DNA of 64,000 nt, from positions 868,001 to 932,000 of the forward strand of contig NW_004457639.1 of NCBI RefSeq assembly GCF_000203815.1, in the 5' to 3' direction. Below the pieces are notes generated by a model. That model searched no databases. It was not told where the DNA came from and saw only the letters and a list, made by a program, of their open reading frames with translations. The DNA comes from Cavenderia fasciculata (Eukaryota; Evosea; Eumycetozoa; Acytosteliales; Cavenderiaceae). Positions 32,863 through 46,987 of this stretch are shown in pieces (the first letter of the stretch is position 1; each line of letters opens with the position of its first letter). The position numbers and the translations under genes are program-made.

Positions 32863-33627
32863 TTATTGTGTTATAAATATTCTCTCTTCAAAAGATAAAT
32901 ATATATCATCAATATATTTGTACCTTAAGATTGTTGAGAGGAGGAAGAAGGAAATTTCTCTGCTTTTAGTTTGAAACTTGGAATATTCGACCTTTTCATC
33001 AAGATTCTCTTCAACAAAATGAACGAGTAGGAAATTATCGGCACCATATCTTCTAAGAGCACGATTGAGTTGGTACATTGATGGTTTTTGGAATAGAGTT
33101 CGAGTAGGTGTGATATATACATTTTTGATCAATGCATAGTTTTCGCGAGTTGCTTGTAGACTATCCAATGGCGAATTCAAATTAACCTTTCCAATTCTAT
33201 CAATTTGATAGAATCTATTGTCAAATGGAGCTGAATCAATTGCTCTCATCAAATATTCATATCTATTCTCTTTTCCTTTAACCAAATCCATATTTTCATA
33301 AAACTTTGAATCTATCAATGTTTTACCAAATTCCTTATTCCTAAAAGAGAGAGAGAGAGAGAGGTAATTAGTATATAGTATATTATATATTGATGATTGT
33401 CTTTTTTTTTTCTCTTACGATTTTAAAACATTTAATAAATAATAATGATCTTGAGATAGAGGTTTTCGTAAATCGGATAAATGATGTGATCCATCATCAT
33501 CATCTTGATGTGTATCATCTTCCAAAATTGAACAATAATATAAAAAGGTAGATTTTAACTTTCTAGAAATCAATTTTTCAAATGGAATGGTATCAGTTGG
33601 TTGTTCCTCTTCCCAACCATAATACAT
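32863..33627 (-). CDS. Truncated RNA-directed RNA polymerase relative
   Basis: Two exons, 33627-33419 and 33340-32863, 228 residues. There is an in-frame stop upstream of the ATG. The part YEYLMRAIDSAPFDNRFYQIDRIGKV...ENYALIKNVYITPTRTLFQKPSMYQLNRALRRYGADNFLLVHFVEE matches the start of the RdRP domain of cellular RNAi polymerases (family: VxVTPTRxxxxGPexxxSNRVLRxY..xFLRVxFxDE). After EKVEYSKFQ the similarity stops; the catalytic DbDGD part is absent. The protein then ends in unrelated sequence right against the pseudokinase 3' end. It is therefore a remnant or a small derived protein, not a working polymerase. Dictyostelid full-length homologues (RrpA-C) act in small-RNA silencing. The family call rests on motif spacing only. 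Confidence 0.6.
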
Positions 33628-35602
<1,975 letters not shown>

Positions 35603-36180
35603 AAAGGTTAAAAACAAATCAAACAAACAAACAAAACGATCGATCGACTATTAAACACAATACAATTAAATTACCTCTTTTTTTTTTTCCTCTCCTCCCT
35701 ACCCTCACTCCTCATTATTTATAAAGCATAAACCAACAACAACAACAACAGTATAAATACCATTCATTCCAAAAAACATAACCAAAATAAATATACGATA
35801 AAGAATGTAATAATACTACATTATAAATTTAAAAACTTGAAACAGACTATTTAATTTTAATTGTTATTATTAATACCATGGTGTTTTTATTTTGAATACT
35901 ACATATAATCAAATGGGAGGTTTGTCATGATGATTGTTTTGGAGAATTCTAAAGAGAGAATTAATTATTATTATTATTAGGGTTTTTTTTTAAAAAGTAA
36001 AAGATATGAAAACGTTTTGTTGTTATAGTTATAATTTGTCATTATGTTGTTTGTTTGTTGTTGTGATAAATATGTATAAAAGGGTTAGGAAAGTAATTAT
36101 TAATTATTATTATTATTTTTGGGGAATGGATTTGGGATTGGTTTAGATGAAATTGTGTGGATAGGATATACTCGGGGTGT
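35603..36180. other. Convergent spacer between purA and the Rab gene
   Basis: It holds the two 3' UTRs. AT-rich, with ACAACAACA and ATT-repeat patches. No gene is seen. Confidence 0.6.
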
Positions 36181-37319
36181 TTATTTGAGTGATCCACTCT
36201 TCTTGATATCTGCTGCCAATTTTGTAAATGCTTCATCAATTCCTGTTGAATCTTTGGCGCTTGTCTCTAAAATTGGAATATTTAATTCATCAGAAAATTT
36301 CTAAATTCAAACAAGTAACGATGGGATTGGAATTAATTAATTAATAAATGATAATGATGAATAGTCTATCTAGTGATATTATATCTTATCTTGGTTACCT
36401 TTGCAATTTTGAAATCGACGGCTCTCTTATTATTCAAATCACACTTGTTACCAACAATAAGTTTAAGGACAGATGGGGATGCAAATCTGTCAACGTCGAT
36501 CAACCATCTCTTTATACTATTAAACGAGTCCATCGATGTAATATCGTACACTATAATGAGACCATGAGCTCCTCTATAATAGCTGGTTGTAATGGTCTTG
36601 AATCTTTCTTGACCTGCAGTATCCCAAATTTGTAATTTAATTCTCTTTCCATCCAATTCTATAGTTCTAATACACTAAATGAAGAAGAAAAGAATATATA
36701 TACATATTAATATCATTGTTTTGATTTGTATTCCTTTAACAAAAGAGGGACAAGTTTGATGATGATGATGATCATTTGTCATTGCACTCATCATCTGTGC
36801 TCCCCTTTCTTTTGTACTAGTATAAATATATTCTTACAAAATCAACACCAATGGTACTTATATAACTGTCTGTAAATCTATTGTCTGCAAATCTAAGCAA
36901 CATACATGATTTTCCAACCTAAATATAAATTTATATTGTAGTTGTTTGTTTGTGACAAATAATTGTTAGTTTGATTGATTTATTAGGATAGAGGAGGGAG
37001 GAGTTTATCTTACACCAGAGTCACCAATGACCAAAATCTTTAATAACATATCATATTCGGGGTGTGATTCTTGTGATGTACTGTTATTGGTTACAGAGAA
37101 TGAACCTGACCCTTCTACAAAATATATAAAATTGTTTGATTGTTAATATAATATAATAATAATAAATAACTAAGATATATCCTTTTGATTGATGATGTCC
37201 GATCATCATCCACCATAAGTTCAATATCCCCTTTGTCTCTTTCTGACAATGATGGATGATCATCATCAACTAGCTAGTTGATTGATTGTCTGCTTACCCT
37301 TTGAATTGCTGCAACCCAT
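36181..37319 (-). CDS. Rab1-like small GTPase with an N-terminal acylation signal and no prenylation motif
   Basis: Five exons: 37319-37298, 37114-37014, 36918-36838, 36674-36399, 36300-36181; 199 residues. G motifs: [30 protein letters not shown] and ETSAKD. Rab features [14 protein letters not shown] and YYRGAHGLI place it near Rab1/Rab8. The start is MGCSNSKEGSGS, a Gly2-Cys3-Ser6 signature of dual myristoylation and palmitoylation. The end is [11 protein letters not shown] followed by TAA, without any cysteine, so it cannot be geranylgeranylated. The 22-base first exon and its donor GGTAAGC are clear and the phase fits. I infer membrane anchoring from the N-terminus, as known for plant ARA6. 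Loss of the last exon in this assembly is an alternative, but the stop is followed by ordinary spacer. Confidence 0.9.
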
Positions 37320-37987
37320 CTCGATCTAGTCTATCTATGTATATACAGTAATAATAATATGAATAACAATGAATCTACGGATGAATGATGATTGAAAGTT
37401 TTGCTTTGCTCTCTCTTGATTATTAGGTCGATAGTTTGAGAAAGATATGAATTGAGGTGGAGGAAATTGTGTTTATTTAAAAATTGAAATTTTTTTTTTG
37501 TTTCTCTCTCTCTTTGCAAGGTGGCGGTTTAGTATTGCTTGCTTGTTATATTATATTTAAATGCAAGTGATTTATTAATAAATATAATATAAATGTCAAT
37601 AAGTATATATGAATCAACATGATAAATTTCATAAACAAAGGAAGAGAGAGGAGGTTCAATCTCGAGAAATAAATTTAAATTCATTCATGTGACTTGAATC
37701 TTTTGTTCAAAAGGAGGAGAAAAAAATTACTTGAAAATGAAGACATGAGAGAAATTAATTAATTCTTTGCAAGGTCAATTTAAATCATTCCTAAAAGGAA
37801 TTTTTAGATATAAGAGGAGGTCTAGTTGATAGGTATTATAATACATTTAGGTTTTATTGTTTTTTATTGTTTTTCTTTTCTTTTCTTTTCTTTTCTTTTC
37901 TTTTCTTTTCTTTTCTTTTCTTTTCTTTTCTTTTCTTTTCTTTACACTGTTATTTACATGATGATCCAATCAATCCTTTTTGATGGA
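37320..37987. other. Spacer with a long TTTTC microsatellite
   Basis: It holds the Rab promoter and the 3' flank of the B12D gene. Its main feature is a pure TTTTC array. No gene is seen. Confidence 0.65.
37871..37943 (+). repeat. TTTTC microsatellite
   Basis: About 14 perfect TTTTC units in a row, about 50 bases upstream (on the plus strand) of the B12D gene 3' end. Its purity suggests recent slippage. Confidence 0.95.
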
Positions 37988-38314
37988 TTAGTTTTGACGG
38001 AGGTAATTTCCATTATGGATTTCTTGATAGTATGAAACAGCGGTCTTTTGGTCAACAAGTTTTGGAGCATGGTTCTTTAACCACAACATTTGTCCACCTC
38101 TAGTCAAACTGATGTCATTGTGAGTGGTCATGGTTCTTGCTCCAAATCCCAATGTCACAGCTGCTGCTGTTCCCAAAATACAGTAGAGTGGAATCAACTA
38201 TATTAAAATTTAAAAAGAAAGGAAAAGAGACAATGATTAGAAATTATTTCTTATTTTGATTCATAGGTTGGTTGGTTGGTTGAACAAACATACTGATGCA
38301 TCAAATTTAGCCAT
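37988..38314 (-). CDS. B12D / NDUFA4-family mitochondrial protein
   Basis: Two exons, 38314-38294 and 38197-37988, 76 residues. MAKFDASLIPLYCILGTAAAVTLGFGARTMT gives one membrane segment near the N-terminus. It is followed by NDISLTRGGQMLWLKNHAP. This matches the B12D family (one TM, then a short matrix or intermembrane tail), which includes NDUFA4, a subunit linked to cytochrome c oxidase. Size and TM place fit the family. The first exon has only seven codons; its donor GTATGT and the phase are good. Exact role is inferred from the family. Confidence 0.75.
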
Positions 38315-39225
38315 TTTTTAATTTATATTATATGTTGTTGAAAAGAAGAAGAGAGAATAGTATTATTACTACTGTGAATTAAGGAAGGGAATTTAAAAAA
38401 AAGAGATAAAGATAAAAGATTTGAAATAATACTTTGAATGAATGAATTAACAAGAGACCTCTTTTTTTTGAAGAGTATGTAAACTCCATCCATCCAGTGG
38501 GGATGGAGTACAGAATAGGATTATTAATAAAAAAAAAACAAAATTAATAAAATTTAATTAACCTCTCACACTTTAACACACACACTTTTTTTTTGGATTT
38601 TGATTAGTGGGTGTTTATCTTTACCCACCTCCTCTTTTTCATCATCAAGATATCTTTGCAATTTTGATGTAGGGTTGCAATAAATATTGTATAAATTCAT
38701 TGTTACAGGCCACCCCCGACAATGAAATTGAATGGTTTGGTTTTTTTTAACCTGCTTTGGAAAAGTAATTATAAAAATATCTTCATCTATTGGTAAACCA
38801 CCCGCCTTTTTTTTGAATAAATAAACAACTTCATTAATATATTGTGTAGTTGGTTGATTGATCAATTAATAACTATTAACTTTTATTAATAAGTTTAACT
38901 TTAAAGTTAAATTAATAAACAAAAATGTTAGTACTTTTATTCATTCAACTTCACTTAAACCAATTTTTATATCTCTCTCTTTTTGAGCTTAAATATAAAC
39001 TGATTCATGTCTCATTCATAATGTATGTTTGTGTATGATTCTCGAGTGTATCTAGAGACATGACTATCTTTTAAAGGATCGATGTTTAATTGCTTGGTTT
39101 CCAAGAAAGTAATCAAGTTCGAGGGAAGCCAGTTGGTGTTGAGTTTTTTTTTTCAATATTATTGTATAGTTATAGATTAGATAGATACAGATAATTAGAT
39201 AGATAGATAGAAAGAAGAAGAAAAG
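38315..39225. other. Divergent spacer between the B12D and RING genes
   Basis: Two promoters should lie here. AT-rich with GATA repeats close to the RING start (39176-39215). One uncharacterised frame on the minus strand (38566-38865) is listed separately. Confidence 0.5.
38566..38865 (-). CDS. Hypothetical 99-residue protein
   Basis: I do not recognise it. The frame starts MINQPTTQYINEV and has mixed composition (GLPIDEDIFIITFPKQVKK; HCRGWPVTMNLYNIYC), unlike the low-complexity shadows elsewhere. The end is basic and runs through an A-rich stretch. It has no signal peptide, no TM segment and no known motif. No intron is needed. It may be real, a piece of an old gene, or chance; its length is not decisive in AT-rich DNA. 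Confidence 0.3.
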   Translation of the reverse strand: MINQPTTQYINEVVYLFKKKAGGLPIDEDIFIITFPKQVKKNQTIQFHCRGWPVTMNLYNIYCNPTSKLQRYLDDEKEEVGKDKHPLIKIQKKSVCVKV

Positions 39226-40580
39226 ATGAACAACATTTCTGAAGAAGTCAAACCTTTTTCAATGAGAAGAAGAGTAGTCAAGCTTGGTGCTGGTACGACT
39301 ACAACTACAACCTCGACTACTACTCAACCTGCTGCTGCTGCCGCTCAGCCATCGGTATCTACTACCACATCTACTACTTCTACTTCAACTTCGAATGTTC
39401 CTCAAGTTAGTAGTATCTTTGATAAAATGACTTTGTCTACTCCTCCTCCTCCTGTTGCTACCTCTGCTTCTGCTCCTACTACTACTACTGCTACTTCTGC
39501 TCCAGCTCCTATTCAATTACCAAACCCATTCTTGAATACTTCTTCTTCTCCTGCAGCCAAGCCAGCAGCTTCAGTAGCACCAGCTACTCAACCAGCCAAG
39601 CCTGCCGCTTCTGCAAAGCCTGCCGCTACTGCTGCACCAACTACTACTACTACTCAACCTGCTGCCAAACCAGCAGCAGCAGCAGCAACTCAAACTGCCG
39701 CTAAACCAGCAGCAGCTCCATCCAAACCAGCAGCTACAACTACTTCTACAACTAGCAATAATAATAATAACAATCAACCAACAACTCAACCAGCCAAACC
39801 AGCTGCAGCTACAGCAAAGAAAGGTACCAAGTTATCAAAGGCTGCTTTGAAAAAGGCTCAAGAACAAAGCAAGAATGATGCTGCTAAAAATACTACTACT
39901 ACTACTACTACTACTTCTACTCCAGCCGCTGCTGCTGCTTCTACAAACAAAACCAATGTTGTTCAAGAACATCAATGTGGTATTTGTTTAGAACATGTTA
40001 CCCAAGACAACAAGGGTAAACCAAATGGATGTCAACACATCTTTTGTTTTGAATGTATTCTTAAATGGTCAGAGGTATGTAACAAACTAAACTAAAACAA
40101 GAGAAGACTTGAATTTGAATTAGGTATTAACATGTTATATATATATATAAATATATATAGACTGCAACAGTATGTCCAAACTGTCAAAAACCATTCAATT
40201 CTATTGAAAAGGCTGATGGAGGCCAAAAAAAGATAAAGACAGTAGACAAGCGTGTTGAAAACTGTGTACGTGATGACTCGGACGACGAAGACTATGACGA
40301 GGACTCAGACTCTGATGAAAATGAACAAGTCTTTAAGGCAATGATGTTCAACCAATTGATGCAATTAATGTCTCATTATAAATACGTCCCAGGATCATCC
40401 GACGAAGAAGACGACGACGACGAAGATGATGATTCAGACGAAGACTATGATGAATCAGACGACATGTACTATGATTCAGACGACTATGACGATGATGACG
40501 ATGATGATTGTGGTGAAGACGAACATTATTATTCTTGTGGACATAGAAAGAAGGCTCATCTTTATGAAATTGAAGATTAA
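39226..40580 (+). CDS. RING-finger protein with Ala/Pro/Thr-rich and acidic regions
   Basis: Two exons, 39226-40074 and 40161-40580, 422 residues. Residues about 20-245 are Thr, Ala, Pro and Lys repeats (PAAKPAA, TTTTT). The RING finger follows: CGIC...GCQHIFCFECILKWSE, split by the intron, then CPNC (C3HC4 spacing). The C-terminal 140 residues are strongly acidic (DSDDEDYDED; DDDDDDD), with a short HYKYVPGSSDEE stretch, and end RKKAHLYEIED. RING proteins of this type are usually E3 ubiquitin ligases; the acidic tail suggests nuclear or chromatin contact, which is inference. No paralogue is near. Substrate unknown. Confidence 0.85.
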
Positions 40581-40828
40581 AAGATCAATCAGTTTTTAAA
40601 TAATAAATCAATCAAATATAATTATATTAACAATATTATATAATCCATGTTTAAAATCCATGTTTGAAAGTTCTATCTCCTTTTTTTTTTTTGTTTGCAT
40701 GTTGTTTGACAAAAAAAGATATTAAATTCATTCACTTTAATTATAGGTTTAGTTTATGAAGATATAGATAGTTATAGAGATAATAGTATAGTAGTATAGT
40801 AGTATAGGATATAGATATAGATATAGGG

Positions 40829-41694
40829 ATGGTAAAGTTTCTATTATTTCCTGTATTTGATAGTCAGAATCTAGTACCACAAGAGTACGAAGATGAACCG
40901 ATCGATGTCATACCTGCACTCAACGACTTTTTAATGTCGACCAAGGGAGGAGAAATTATACACTACACGATAGGAGCTGCTAGCGGTGCGACTATTATCA
41001 ACAAGTTCTCTACCAAGAATAGTAGTATTCTGGCACTACACTACATCACAGCATCGGATAGCATATTGACATTGGAAAAAGACACTGACATTTCAAAGAT
41101 CAATGTCGTTAGAATCTATCAAAACTGGAGACAGAATCAAAACTACTCTGCTGTAACATCGTTTGATCAGATGTTATCTTCATCACCGTCACAGATGGGT
41201 ACTACCCCCCAAGGTGGTGGTGGTGTTGGTGGTGGTGGAAGTAGTGCTGGTAGTGGACACGGTGCCAATTCACCTCTGCATCACCAACAACCTTCTACAC
41301 TCCCACTTCACGTCTACAAGATACCAGTACCATCTTCAGTGACAACTATCAATGTGTGTCCTGTTACAAGTCGTGTCATTGTAGCCACTGAAAAGTCGGT
41401 CAGTGTTTGGGGCAACACCAATATTACCACATCCTCTTCGAACCTACTCAACTCGTTTGAACGTATCTTGGATATCGATGCAGACAATGTACGTCACGTT
41501 GCCATCTATGAAGGCTATCTTGCCTATTCGACCAGTACCAATGTCAAGATTCTGTCACTCAACATTCAATTCAATGATATTAATGATCAATTCAATACTG
41601 CTCATATAGTCAATCATTCATATTCTGCTGCTGTCAATGTATGTCATTAGAAATATAAACCAAAAAATAGATATATATATTTATTTACTTATTT

Positions 41695-41725
<31 letters not shown>

Positions 41726-44700
41726 GTTTGTTTGTTTATTTAGAATGGACCATCAGAGATTATGGAAGATGAACATTATTTTGAAGTTTGTTTTGATTCA
41801 ATGGGTAATCCAACTGGAAAGAATCAATTGTCTTGTTTGCAGACAACATTTAGTAATTCAACTAGAATGAATGAAGATCAAGAATACGAGATTATAGGAC
41901 CAATCACTGATATCGATCATGGTATCAATGTTAATAGTGAAAGTGGATATTCATTGCTTTCTTCAACTTTGGTATTGAATAGAAAGTTTTCACAAGACGA
42001 TGATTTGCATTCACTATTCTTTTTACCAGATCTCCCAAAATCAACTGAAAGTGGTAATAACAATGGCAACAATACTCAAAATCAAAGTAGTGCTACACCA
42101 ACTCATCAAAAGACATTTGTACAAATCAATCAACACTATAATAATAATATTAAAACTATACATAATAATGGAAATGGAAATGGAAACGGAAATAATCATA
42201 ATAATAATGAAAAGAATAATAATAATATATCGATGAGATGTGTTGTCAGTACACAAAAACAAGGTTTCTTGTATAATATTACCAAACCATCATTGTTGGC
42301 ATCCTATCTCTATGCAAATGAAACATTATTGTGTGCAGCTAGTCATTGCTTCCTCTATACCATGACTACAGAGGGTCTCCAAACATGGACACTTAGATCA
42401 TGTGAAGCTCCAGAGGATGGAAATGTCGATCCCCCACCCATTGGTCTTGGATTAAATACATTTGGTTGTTTGTCTAAAATGGCAGTCATCGGTGACCATC
42501 TCTTACTCTTGTCCAAATTTACTCATGATATTAATGAAAAAACAAGTTTATTAAAATTACCAAGTATTATGAGTATGTTACAAACAAAGAACAAACAAAT
42601 GAGAAATATATAAAAGAGGATAGATTAAATTAACAAATTCATTTCATAGGATCACCATCAAGAATGGCATCACCAGCAAAAAAACCAGTTGAAACTGGAT
42701 GGAGTATTTATATATTACATCATACACCATTACAAACATTGTATGGTGATATTTTAGAATATGCAAATCAAAGTCAAGATAAAGATGAAGAAGTATATCA
42801 CCAATTATTATTAGAAGGTCATTTCTTACTTCAATCAAAATTAGCAAATCAACATCAATCAAATACAAATATGAATGGTAAATATTGAAATAGAGAGATA
42901 GAGAAAGTTAAAATAGTAATTAGTATTTAAATATTAATTAATAATATTTTTTATTTATTTATTTTTTGTTTTTAGATGTAGCATCAATTATAAATCATGG
43001 AGTAGAAAGAAATATTTATAGATCATTATTAAAACAATCATCATCGTATTTGGGTGATTATTTCTTAAAAACTCAACAAGATTATATGAGAGCTGCAGTT
43101 TGGTATAGCACAAGTAATACAGATATAGAATTGGTTTTTAATTTATTATCACAAAATCCAGAATCTCATAAAGCATTAAGTTATTATCTTAAACAAGTTT
43201 TATTTAATCCTTCGGTATGTCTCAATAATATTAGGAAACACCTTTAATTTCCATTAACTTTTTTTTTTCTTTTCTTTTTTCTTTTCTTTTCTTAGTCAGT
43301 TGAATTACTTGCAAACAAAGAAGAATTAAATAACAAAATATTAAAACATTATCATAGTGAAAGTCCTCATAATCTTTCAGTATTGATATTAGAGTCATCG
43401 GTATCATCGTATTCTCAAGTATTGGCAATCGATTTACTCAAAGATTTATCAGAAAAATGTGATTTTGATATGGAACAACGTAATATGAATTATTTTGCAC
43501 TTGGTTTATTGTATTTGGATCAAAACAATATCGATGAATCAATGAATTCACTCAATCAAATTCCATTAGATTCATTGATTGCTCTCAACCTTAAAAATCC
43601 CAAATTGTTGGCACCTATTGGTGATGCTGACCCTTCCGCACTTGGAAAGATTCTTAGACAAACCATACCATGGGGTCTTTTGGAAATTGTTGTACAGTTG
43701 GTTAAAGGAAAAGAAATTACTCCCGATGAAGGTTTCACTATCCTTTTACATTCCACAGAAACCTTTGCAAAAGGTATTTTAAATAGTAATAGTAATTCTT
43801 ATCATTTACCTGATTTTGATTTAGATGCGTATGTAAAAAAAACAAAGAAAAAAGAAAACAAAAAGAGATACAATATTAATATTTGAATTTACTTTTATTT
43901 TATTTTAGATTATTATTAAAAATATATTTAGAATGGTTTTTAACATGGTATTGTAAAGATATTAATATTAATATGGGAATGAATTCATCAACTGCGTCTT
44001 CTATTAGTAGTATATTAGAGTTGGTACCATCATTTGTAAAATATTTAATTCACTTGTACGTTCAGGACATACAGAGATTCAGAGGTGACGATAAGCAATT
44101 GTTCCAATCGTTGGATATCGACGTCGGGATGATTGTCAATCAGTCGACCATCAAATCGAAAAATCAACCAAGCCAACTCAACAAAAAGATTGTTACCGAC
44201 GATTATTGTAACCACTGGATTCTCTTCCACGTCCACACTTACACCATGATTCCTCCTTGGTTATCAAAACTGCCACCATTCTCGGCTGATGCTTTTAGAA
44301 ATCCATCAGAGCGTGGTGACCCTGCCAATCAACTCACTTCACTCTACCATAGAAAGATCCACTCGGTCTTGTCAAGTGCCAGAGTTCGCGACTTTGAATT
44401 TATGGACAACATTGAAGCCATGTTTACAGCTGCCAACGATACCAACAATATCATATTTATCGAGTTAAAGTTGGCTTGTCTTCCTCTTCTCGACCGTATG
44501 TCAGAGGCCATTGAATTGGTAGTTTCAAGACATGTAGAGGTTGTTTTGGAATATGGTTTACATTATTGTAAACAATCAGATTGGGCAATTGTTTTGGAAT
44601 TAATTTTGAAATTATTAAGTACCAATCAAAACAACAACAACAATATTAGTAGTAATGGAGATACTTTATCCTCTTCATCTTCTACATCACAATCAAACTC

Positions 44701-44947
44701 TTCAATTGTATTCCAAAAACAACCAATCAATTTACAAAAACAATCAAAAGATTCTATTGTTGGAGAATATGAACGAGTTTTGGACTACTTGACTGGATTT
44801 ATGGACACTGAATCATTCTTGCAATTACTTCCAACAAATGGAAAAATCGAATACTTTTTACCATTTATCGAGAAATCATTTTCAAATCATTATTCTCGTC
44901 AATTAAAATCTAAACTTTGTGATCATTTATCAAATAATAATTTCTAA
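40829..44947 (+). CDS. hps3-like: HPS3-like protein (putative BLOC-2 subunit)
   Basis: Six exons: 40829-41638, 41744-42572, 42650-42877, 42976-43214, 43296-43828, 43909-44947; 1225 residues, phases exact. The N-terminal region has beta-propeller-like strands and IYQNWR, which resembles the HPS3 start (LHYITASDSILTLEKD...IYQNWR against AYSEAGDYLVAIEEK...YVNWR, from memory). The later part is helical, as in HPS3 (LLLEGHFLLQSKL; MRAAVWYSTSNTDIELVFNLLSQNPESHKALSYYL). It is longer than human HPS3 because of Asn/Gly/Ser inserts. BLOC-2 (HPS3, HPS5, HPS6) works in traffic to lysosome-related organelles. The match is by eye and is moderate; another propeller/solenoid coat protein is the alternative. 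Confidence 0.6.
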
Positions 44948-45032
44948 TAATTATAATCTAATTCAATCTAAACAACCATATTTATATTTAATTTTTAAAT
45001 AAATAAATAAAAGCACTAATCAAATAAAAAAG

Positions 45033-46987
45033 TTATTTATTTCTTTGATCAATTCTAATTGAAAAGGTTTCAGGTATCATTAATACTCCAATAACTAAAG
45101 TAAGAAATAAAAACTATTATTAATATATTTTCTTCCTTTTATAAAAAATATTATTGCATACTAGGTTGGTCATTAATTAAGGCTTTGGCTAGCCTGGTTA
45201 CTTTATAATTGGAAAAGAATAAACCAACCAATAAAAAAGTTTCCAACTCTGAAAATTTCTTAAATATACATTTTCTTGGACCATATCCAAACACTGACAA
45301 ATCTAGGCTTGGATTATTGATAAATCTCATTGGATCAAATTTGTTTGGTTCATTCCATAATTGAGGCGATAGATTTGCGGCATAATAATTTGCAATAATT
45401 TGACACTAAAAAATGATATTAATAATAATATTATTATTAGTAAGGGGCTACTTATGGTTTTGTTCTTCTTTCTCCTCACTTACATTTTGTGGAATATAAT
45501 AAGAATTTATCATTGTTGATTTGTTATTTCGATGTGGTAAGCCTAAAGGAACGGTTGGTCTATATCTCCAACCCTCTTTAATGACTGCATTCAAATAAGG
45601 ATATGCGGCCTTATTATCAATGTGATATGGAATCTCTGGTGTCTGAATCAACTCTTTGTGTAGTTTTTCTTGAACCTCTGGATTGTTTGAGAGATGGATA
45701 ACCAAAAACTCGATTGTTGTGGATATTGTATCTACGCCTCCAACTAGCAACTCTATAAATATTCTTTCGATTGAGTCTAGACTCATCATCATTGATTTGC
45801 TTTCATCTTGAAGCTCCAATAATAAATTATCCAAAAAGTCTCTCGGATTCTCTGGATCCAATGATAATAAATGTTCATTTACAAATGGTTTTACAAATGT
45901 TAATACTAAATGTGTTGCTCTTTGTAATTCATTTGGCTAAAAATAAATAAATAGAAAAAAATATTATTATGATTAATGATACAATTCACTTTTTCTTATT
46001 ATTATTTAAAAAATCATACACTATTAAATGGTTTTAAAATTGGAATTAGATCACCTGTATTATTTCCATTTCCCAATTGTGAGGCAATAGTTTCAAATGC
46101 ATCCATTAAATTAAACATTATTTCATCTCCTTCATTATCGTATGATGTAGCATTTGAAAATAAAAACTTTGTTATTATATTAAATGTTAACTTTTTAATA
46201 AATGGTCTAATATTTAACTAAAAAAAGGAAGTAATAATTAATATTTATAATTTCTTTTCTTTTATCATTTAATTTTTAATAATTACTATATTATTATTTG
46301 AAGTTTGAATAGCTTGATCTAAAACTTTCTTCATTTCCATAAATTCTCGTGTAAATAAATTCTCTGGGTGGAAAAATCCACTCTTTTGTAATGCCTTGGT
46401 AATGATGGCTCTTTTATTGATCCATTCATGTCCATTTGTAAAACCTAGATTATTCGAATCTAAAAATTAAAATAAAAATAAAAAATAATAAATACCAAGA
46501 TAGTAATAATATTATGGTTATCCTTTTCTTTCATACCTCCAACAATATGCATTGTAGGATGAATATAATGATCTGTAAAAATTGCACTTTGTTGAACAAA
46601 TGCCTCTTTGATAACATCTGGTTCGTTTAAAACAATAGTATTTACAGTGCCAAACCAGAATTGATAAATTTTTCCATATTGCAGATATAGTTGAAACAAT
46701 CCAATATGTGGTTCACCCTTTGATAATAAATGAAGGTTCCCTATCACTGGAAATGGTATTGGTCCAGGTGGTGTACATATTGGTCTATTTTTAGTCAATT
46801 TTACCTACAAACAAAAAGATAAAAAAACAATTAATACCATTCATTATCTTGCTAACTTTTGATATTCATGATTGTCCTAGAATCTAGTCTCTCTTTCTCT
46901 TTCTTTCTCTTTCTTTTGGTTTTAGTAGATATTTACATAATAACATATAATGATAGATATGACAAAAAGAAGGAAAAATAGAATCAT
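45033..46987 (-). CDS. Cytochrome P450
   Basis: Seven exons: 46987-46937, 46804-46537, 46459-46287, 46217-46020, 45936-45484, 45405-45162, 45094-45033; 482 residues. The first exon encodes only the membrane anchor (MILFFLLFVISIIICYY) and joins in phase to the proline-rich hinge CTPPGPIPFPVIGNLH. Other marks: C-helix HEWINKRAIITKAL, I-helix LLVGGVDTISTTIE, ExxR in VIKEGWRYRP, and FDPMRF. The heme loop is FGYGPRKCIFKKFSELE: the cysteine is present, but the CxG glycine is Phe, which is unusual. It should be an ER-anchored monooxygenase; family and substrate are unknown. The odd heme loop may mean altered activity. The gene runs tail to tail with the HPS3-like gene, 85 bases apart. Confidence 0.9.
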
